Shown here piece after piece: positions 59,484 to 64,000 of a stretch of DNA of 64,000 nt; position 1 is the stretch's first letter, and each line of letters starts with the position of its first letter. The DNA is from Takashimella koratensis (lineage: Eukaryota > Basidiomycota > Tremellomycetes > Trichosporonales > Tetragoniomycetaceae). The notes under the pieces were generated by a model that was not told the origin of the DNA, searched no databases, and worked only from the letters and a program-made list of their open reading frames with translations. The stretch lies in contig BCKT01000001.1 of NCBI GenBank assembly GCA_003116875.1, forward strand, positions 1,669,486 through 1,733,485, given 5' to 3'. Position numbers and translations under genes: made by a program.

Positions 59484-61729
59484 TTAGAGGCCCGGCATGC
59501 TTCGGAAGTGCTTGACAACAATCGAGTCGGCCGAGAACGACTTGTTCGGCATGAGTTCCCAGATCGGGTCAACGTCGGGTCCGTCAAGGTCACCTGCACC
59601 GTCCCAACCCCAGCACCAGACTGTGAAGAAACGCACACCTTGTCAGCCTCTTACAGTGGTTGAGGTATAATGTGGTCCGAGAAAGTACGACTCACCGTAT
59701 TCGGGACCGGGGATAAACTTCATCTCGTCATCTTCCTCCTCGGTGAACAACCGGTCGTGAGGACCGTACCAGCTCCTGTCCTGAGGGTCGGTGTGGGGGT
59801 CATCTGGTAACCCGCCGATGCGCTTGTATCCACGGATAGCGGTAAGGTTACGTCGCTCAGGGTGGATGATGTCGTAGACTTTCTGCTCAAGAGGTCAGCT
59901 TGTACAGGTGTGGTGGGTCAGACTTGGGCGCACCTTGTCGTAAGCGAGCTTCACTCGAGGGACCATGATGATACGCCCGTAACCAGCATTCCAGTAGTCA
60001 TCTACAAGTCGCGGAAACCAGTAAGCGATCTGTCACAATACAGGATCCAAACAGCCAGAGCCAGACTCACTGCAAATGAGCGAACATTCACTGGCCGAGC
60101 ACTCTCCCTCCGGAAGTCGGGCCATACGGAATCGGACGTGAGGAGGAGCATAGAACGGAGCCGGGTCAAGCACAGCCACACCGTTCCAGCATGATTGAAC
60201 TGAGAGTCAAGTCAGCTACGAGCGTTGAACAGCCGGAGTAGCGGTATGGCCAACCACTCACCTTGGACGGGGAGGTGACGCTGGAATCGGTGGTTAGACT
60301 CGGGGTGGTGGAAGACCTGCTCAAAGGGCGCGTTCTCCAAGGCAGTGCCGTTGATGTCTCGGGCGACCCAGCTGTGTATGGGTCAGTATGGGACGAGCTT
60401 GGATGATGACTGTACGTACTTGTCGTAGAAGACGGGTGCTCCCTGTTGTTCAAGTCAGCAAAAACAGCTCGTGTCAATCAGCCGTCGTCACTCACAATGT
60501 CGTCGTGGTACATGTAATCGGCGGCACAGGTGATACCAGCGTTCTGACGACGACTCTGCCAGATGAGCTCGAGGAGGTCGTCGACGCAAGGGAGAATATC
60601 GTTCATGAAAACGATCGAGTCAAAGACCTCGTTCTCGTTGTCTCGGAGCTCGTGAAGGGGGACCATGGCGGCGTTTCGGACCTCGGCGAGGTACTCGATA
60701 CGGTGGTTGAAGGCACCCCTGGTACGCATCGAGGTACGGATGATGATTCGGAGACCAACAGTACGTGCGAGTGCGTCAAAGATTCGGAGAAGCGCTTTTG
60801 TCTGGTCATTGGAACCGTTCTCATAGATGGACACAAAGACATTGTGGTAGCCCAAGATCGAAGCCGTGCGGAACAAGGTCGCAAAGATATCGGGGATAAC
60901 GTCGAAAGAGTTGTAGAGGTTGATAGCGAAAAAGTACTTGTGCTGAGTAGCTTGCAAGTCGCGGCGGATGAACTCGCGCTTGCTGAGGGGGCCCGACTCG
61001 GCCTTGGCAGGGGGCATGGTGAGCTGTTCTTTGCCCGAGTAACCCATGAGCTTGGCGAGCCACGAGCCCGAGGACGACCACGAGCGGTAGTGCCCGATGA
61101 GAGGCGCGTATCGGTCGTGCACTTGGTCGACGTAGATCTCCTGCGGATGCCGAGTGCACTCCTTGGTGTGGTGCGCGGTGAGCGTGCCGAGTAGCTCGAG
61201 GATGTGTAGACGCTGGGTCAAGGAGGGGAGGGTGATCTGGGATCGAGCGAGTCGGCCGCCAGAGGAGATCGCGTTGGGTCGAAGGCTCTTGGCACCAGAA
61301 CCCCGCCAGTCGGTTTGGGACTAGTTGGGGAGGAACAGGCAGGGCGCAAGTCACAAGGGTGAAGTGAGGAGATGATAAGAGGGAAGAAACAAAGCGCCGC
61401 AGCGATCGTTTGATGGGGGATTGAAGTGAAGAAATGTCAGCTAAGCTAGAATGGATTGAAACGCCGGTGTGAAGATGAACGCACATCATTACGAAGGACC
61501 TGAGAGATTGAGTCAGCCAAAGTGTTCAGATTGAACGGTAGGTAGTGAAGAAGCGGACACCACGACGCAGCGTCAAGCCAGTAGGTATTCTTCCACTTTA
61601 TTGCTTGATGCTGAGGGATAAAGGAAAAAAACTCACTGATGCAACGAGCAAGCCGACGAGGATACCGACGAGCAAGAGGCCCGCAGACGGCAGCCGCCGG
61701 AGGATCTGGAAAGAAGCGAGGGAGGGCAT
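59484..61729 (-). CDS. CAP59/CMT1-family mannosyltransferase, type II membrane protein
   Basis: Member of the CAP59_mtransfer family, which includes the Cryptococcus alpha-1,3-mannosyltransferase Cmt1 and capsule protein Cap59; expected in the Golgi using GDP-mannose. The ATG at 61729 gives MPSLASFQILRRLPSAG followed by a signal anchor LLLVGILVGLLVAS. A stem region leads to the catalytic part: KYFFAINLYNSFDVIPDIFA, VFVSIYENGSNDQTKALL, IRTSMRTRGAFNHRIEYLAE, VFMNDILPCVDDLLELIWQS, CAADYMYHDDI, then VARDINGT and CWNGVAVLDP. The C-terminal block has CSLICNDYW, PRVKLAYDKKVYD and KHFRSMPGL; the stop is TAA at 59484-59486. About 470 residues and nine introns. Which family member it is (CMT1, CAP59 or a paralogue) cannot be settled by eye. 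Confidence 0.88.
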
Positions 61730-62452
61730 CCCGGATCCGCGCGTTTGCGGGGGTTGGGAGGTAAGGGTGAGGGTGAGGTGGATGGGAAGGGGAGCGGGCG
61801 GTCAAGGGAGAAAGGGAGTGGGGTGGGAGAGGCCCAGCGATACGATGGTATTGAGCAGTGTCGTGGTCGAAGAGAAGGCGGGCGGGTTGGGGTGGGCCGA
61901 ACAAAAGCGCGAGGACGTGTGCCGACGCCTGTGAGCGATAGGAGGAGTGATGGTGGTGGTGGTGGTGGTGGTGGTGGTGGTGGTAGAAAGAGGAGAGGAT
62001 GCGAGTGACCAGTGGTTGTGGAACGCGACTGAGAGAGAGACCCTTGGCGACCCTCGGACCACCAATGGAAAAAGCGGAAGCAAATTCAGACCACCATATC
62101 ACACCTCGTGTGGCGTCGTCCCGCCGGTTCCCACCGTACCACATATCTACCCACGCTTATCGTTGTGGATCATTCAATGCGTCGTGCATGGGAATCGAGA
62201 GAAGAGGCCGTTAAACAAGACGAACAGCTATAGGGTCGTTCACTCGTATCAGAGTGGAGACGGAGAGAAAAAGAGGGAGAGATGGAGAAAGTACATGGAA
62301 AGCTCAAGGTTCCCGTTGTATCGCGGGGAAGCTACTCCATACCGGAGAGGGTATCACAACTCGCTACGAATAAAGACGGATACACAAACGAGACCATATC
62401 GCGGCCAATATCGTCACGGCGAAACGACCGCGTCAAAAAGAAGCGATCTATA
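61730..62452. other. Intergenic between tandem RAD51 and mannosyltransferase
   Basis: Leader and promoter of the mannosyltransferase gene, including a GGT array, and the RAD51 3' region. A long plus-strand frame here has no family similarity. Confidence 0.5.
61951..61984 (+). repeat. (GGT)n microsatellite, 11 units
   Basis: 34 bases of TGG/GGT repeat, 222 bases upstream of the mannosyltransferase start codon. Confidence 0.95.
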
Positions 62453-64000
62453 TTACATCTTGTCCATCTCCTCGGGGTCTCCGATACCGTTGGCGCTGAA
62501 AGATTCAGAGTCAGTTGGAGCTAGTCACAAATGTTCGAGTATAAACTCACTTGATCGAGAAGATGCCCTCAGCTTCGGGGAGACAAGGACTGTCGACAAT
62601 CTTGCAGACTCGGACGGTTCCTCGGCCCTTCTTGAGGTGAAGTCGTGTCGTAGATGCGTGGGCCATGATGTTACCACCGCTGCATTGTGTGTCAGCTTCT
62701 CAACAACGACAGCGAGATAGGGGTAACTGACATTGGCTTCTTCATGTCTGTCCCACCGCCATACTGGGCACCGTCTACTTGAGCGACAACTTGGTTGGTA
62801 ACGACGACTGCGACACCGAACTAAACAAGTCAGCACATCATTCACATCACCGCGTCTCACCTCGTCTGCCAATCGCATGAGCGTCCGCAAGAACTTGGCG
62901 AGATGCGTTTGTCGTGCAGAGAGCTCGCCACGTCCGGAGAAATCTGTCCGGTACAGTGACGTGCATGAGTCGACAATGAGGAGGGAGAAGCTGTGGACAT
63001 GGGGTCAATCTTGATTTTAAGACCGCTTGACCAAGCATCGACGCACCGAGACTCTGCCATCATCGCGCTCGCCTGAACAAGGAGCTGAAGCTGGTGATCC
63101 GCATTGTATGCTCGTGCGTATGCAATGTTATCGAGGACCTCCTCGCCGTTGAGACCGAAGCGTTCAGCGACGGCAAGCATTCGAACGGGTCGGAAAGTGC
63201 CTTCGGTATCGATGTAGAGGCATTTGCCTTCTCCTCCACCCATGGACACTGGGAGCTGTAGACGCAGAAGGTGACGTGATGAGCTATGGGCGGCGATGAG
63301 GTACCAGTCAGTTGACGTACCTGACAAGTGACTGCCAGCGTGTGACAGAGCTGAGACTTCCCTGTTCGGAATTCACCTGAGAAATGTAAGTAAGCTGTGT
63401 GGGATGTCGCGGTGGAGTAAGCTCACCGTAAAGCTCGGTGATAGCTCCAGTCTCGATACCACCTTTCTCATCAGCAATCTAGTCGAGCCAAGTGTGACTC
63501 ACCTCCCAAGATAGTGTCCAGTCCGATCGATCCCGTGCTGATGTGGACTAGCTCTGATCGGCGCGAGTGGATCTCGGTAGCCGTGGTGAATCCCATAGGC
63601 ACGAGCTTGCATGCTGGGGATCATCAGCCACACATTTGCAAAAGATGACGGCGTTCTCACCTTCTGCCAAGATCTTGTCTGCTTTGGGCTCGCTGATCCC
63701 CTTGATTGTCAAAAGTTGCTTTTTCGGTGTGAAAGCGACGGCCTCGACTGTGTGCAATCCGCTCTCTGCAAGCTTTTGTGTATCTGCTGCAGAGATTCCG
63801 TACTCCTGTTGTCTGTGTCAGATCTGGTACAGAATAGGTCATGAGAAGAGGTAGAGGAGGAATATGGTCGATCTCATCGGATCGATGGGTGGCAAACAAG
63901 AGGAGATGGACCGACCTGAAGCTTTGCGACGAGCATGGGACCCATGAGCTCCAAGCCGTCGTCCTCGCCGTTCTCTCCCTGGAAGGGGTCTGTCTCGACG
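62453..64000 (-). CDS. RAD51: DNA recombinase RAD51, N-terminus cut by window edge
   Basis: Forms the nucleoprotein filament for homology search in double-strand break repair. The visible part begins at 64000 in [20 protein letters not shown]. The helix-hairpin-helix N-domain follows ([20 protein letters not shown]), then [40 protein letters not shown] with Walker A GEFRTGKS near 63350-63390, and [17 protein letters not shown]. Walker B is FSLLIVDS, followed by [17 protein letters not shown] and [20 protein letters not shown]. The DNA-binding loop region has [20 protein letters not shown]. The end is EEMDKM with TAA at 62453-62455. The choice of RAD51 over DMC1 rests on the [11 protein letters not shown] and VVAQVDG blocks. 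About eight introns. Only the first codons are missing. Confidence 0.95.

Noticed and set aside
60388..61194. A 268-codon open frame on the plus strand
   Set aside because: It is antisense to the mannosyltransferase exons, whose minus-strand translation has clear family motifs. Val/Asp/Glu-rich composition fits a shadow frame.
61947..62720. A 257-codon plus-strand frame starting in the GGT array
   Set aside because: Begins with a poly-Val run from the repeat and overlaps the RAD51 3' exons on the other strand.

Overview
This window is nuclear DNA of a basidiomycete fungus, most likely a Tremellomycete (Cryptococcus-like lineage). The reasons are a dense gene layout on both strands, many short GT-AG introns in nearly every gene, GC-rich coding sequence, and typical fungal families (YME1, CLF1, RIO2, RLP24, GYP7), including a CAP59/CMT1-type mannosyltransferase of the family known from capsule formation. 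Spans below run from start codon to stop codon and include introns; exons were joined by eye from reading frame, splice signals and family similarity.

Layout. 1-11 kb: end of HGH1 (+), a BCP/PrxQ-type peroxiredoxin (+), YME1 (-), a mucin-like single-pass membrane protein (-), a polytopic membrane protein with a 63-base poly-C tract in an intron (+). 11-22 kb: EVE-domain/AT-hook protein (-), RPS4 (+), an unrecognised small protein (+), RIO2 kinase (-), a CCDC124-type ribosome factor (+). 22-34.6 kb: GYP7-type Rab GAP (-), F-box/LRR-like protein (+), splicing factor CLF1 (-), RLP24 (-). 35-46 kb: GDP-mannose pyrophosphorylase (+), a 3 kb low-complexity stretch without genes, a single-pass membrane protein (+), a J-domain protein with an N-terminal C4 zinc ribbon (+). 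46-53 kb: a large protein kinase with an MLKL-like helical-bundle N-terminus (-), and a 2-hydroxyacid dehydrogenase (+). 53-64 kb: a repeat-rich spacer, an Ala/Glu/Pro-rich protein with very short introns (+), mitochondrial bL27 (+), a CAP59/CMT1-type mannosyltransferase (-) and most of RAD51 (-).

How the genes relate. There are no operons. Several genes serve ribosome production and translation: HGH1 (eEF2 folding), RPS4, RIO2 (40S maturation), CCDC124 (idle ribosomes), RLP24 (60S assembly), bL27m. RIO2 and CCDC124 share a short divergent promoter, as do RPS4 and the EVE gene. GDP-mannose pyrophosphorylase makes the sugar donor used by enzymes such as the CMT1-type transferase, though the two lie 22 kb apart.

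The most notable locus is the kinase at 46.2-50.5 kb. It carries, in order, a disordered Ser/Pro region, a predicted helical bundle resembling the N-terminal domain of MLKL/HeLo-type cell-death proteins, an apparently active kinase, and a C-terminal module I cannot name. Two assembly gaps (35011-35209, 55090-55132) and the poly-C tract all sit in C-rich sequence, so part of this pattern may be technical.
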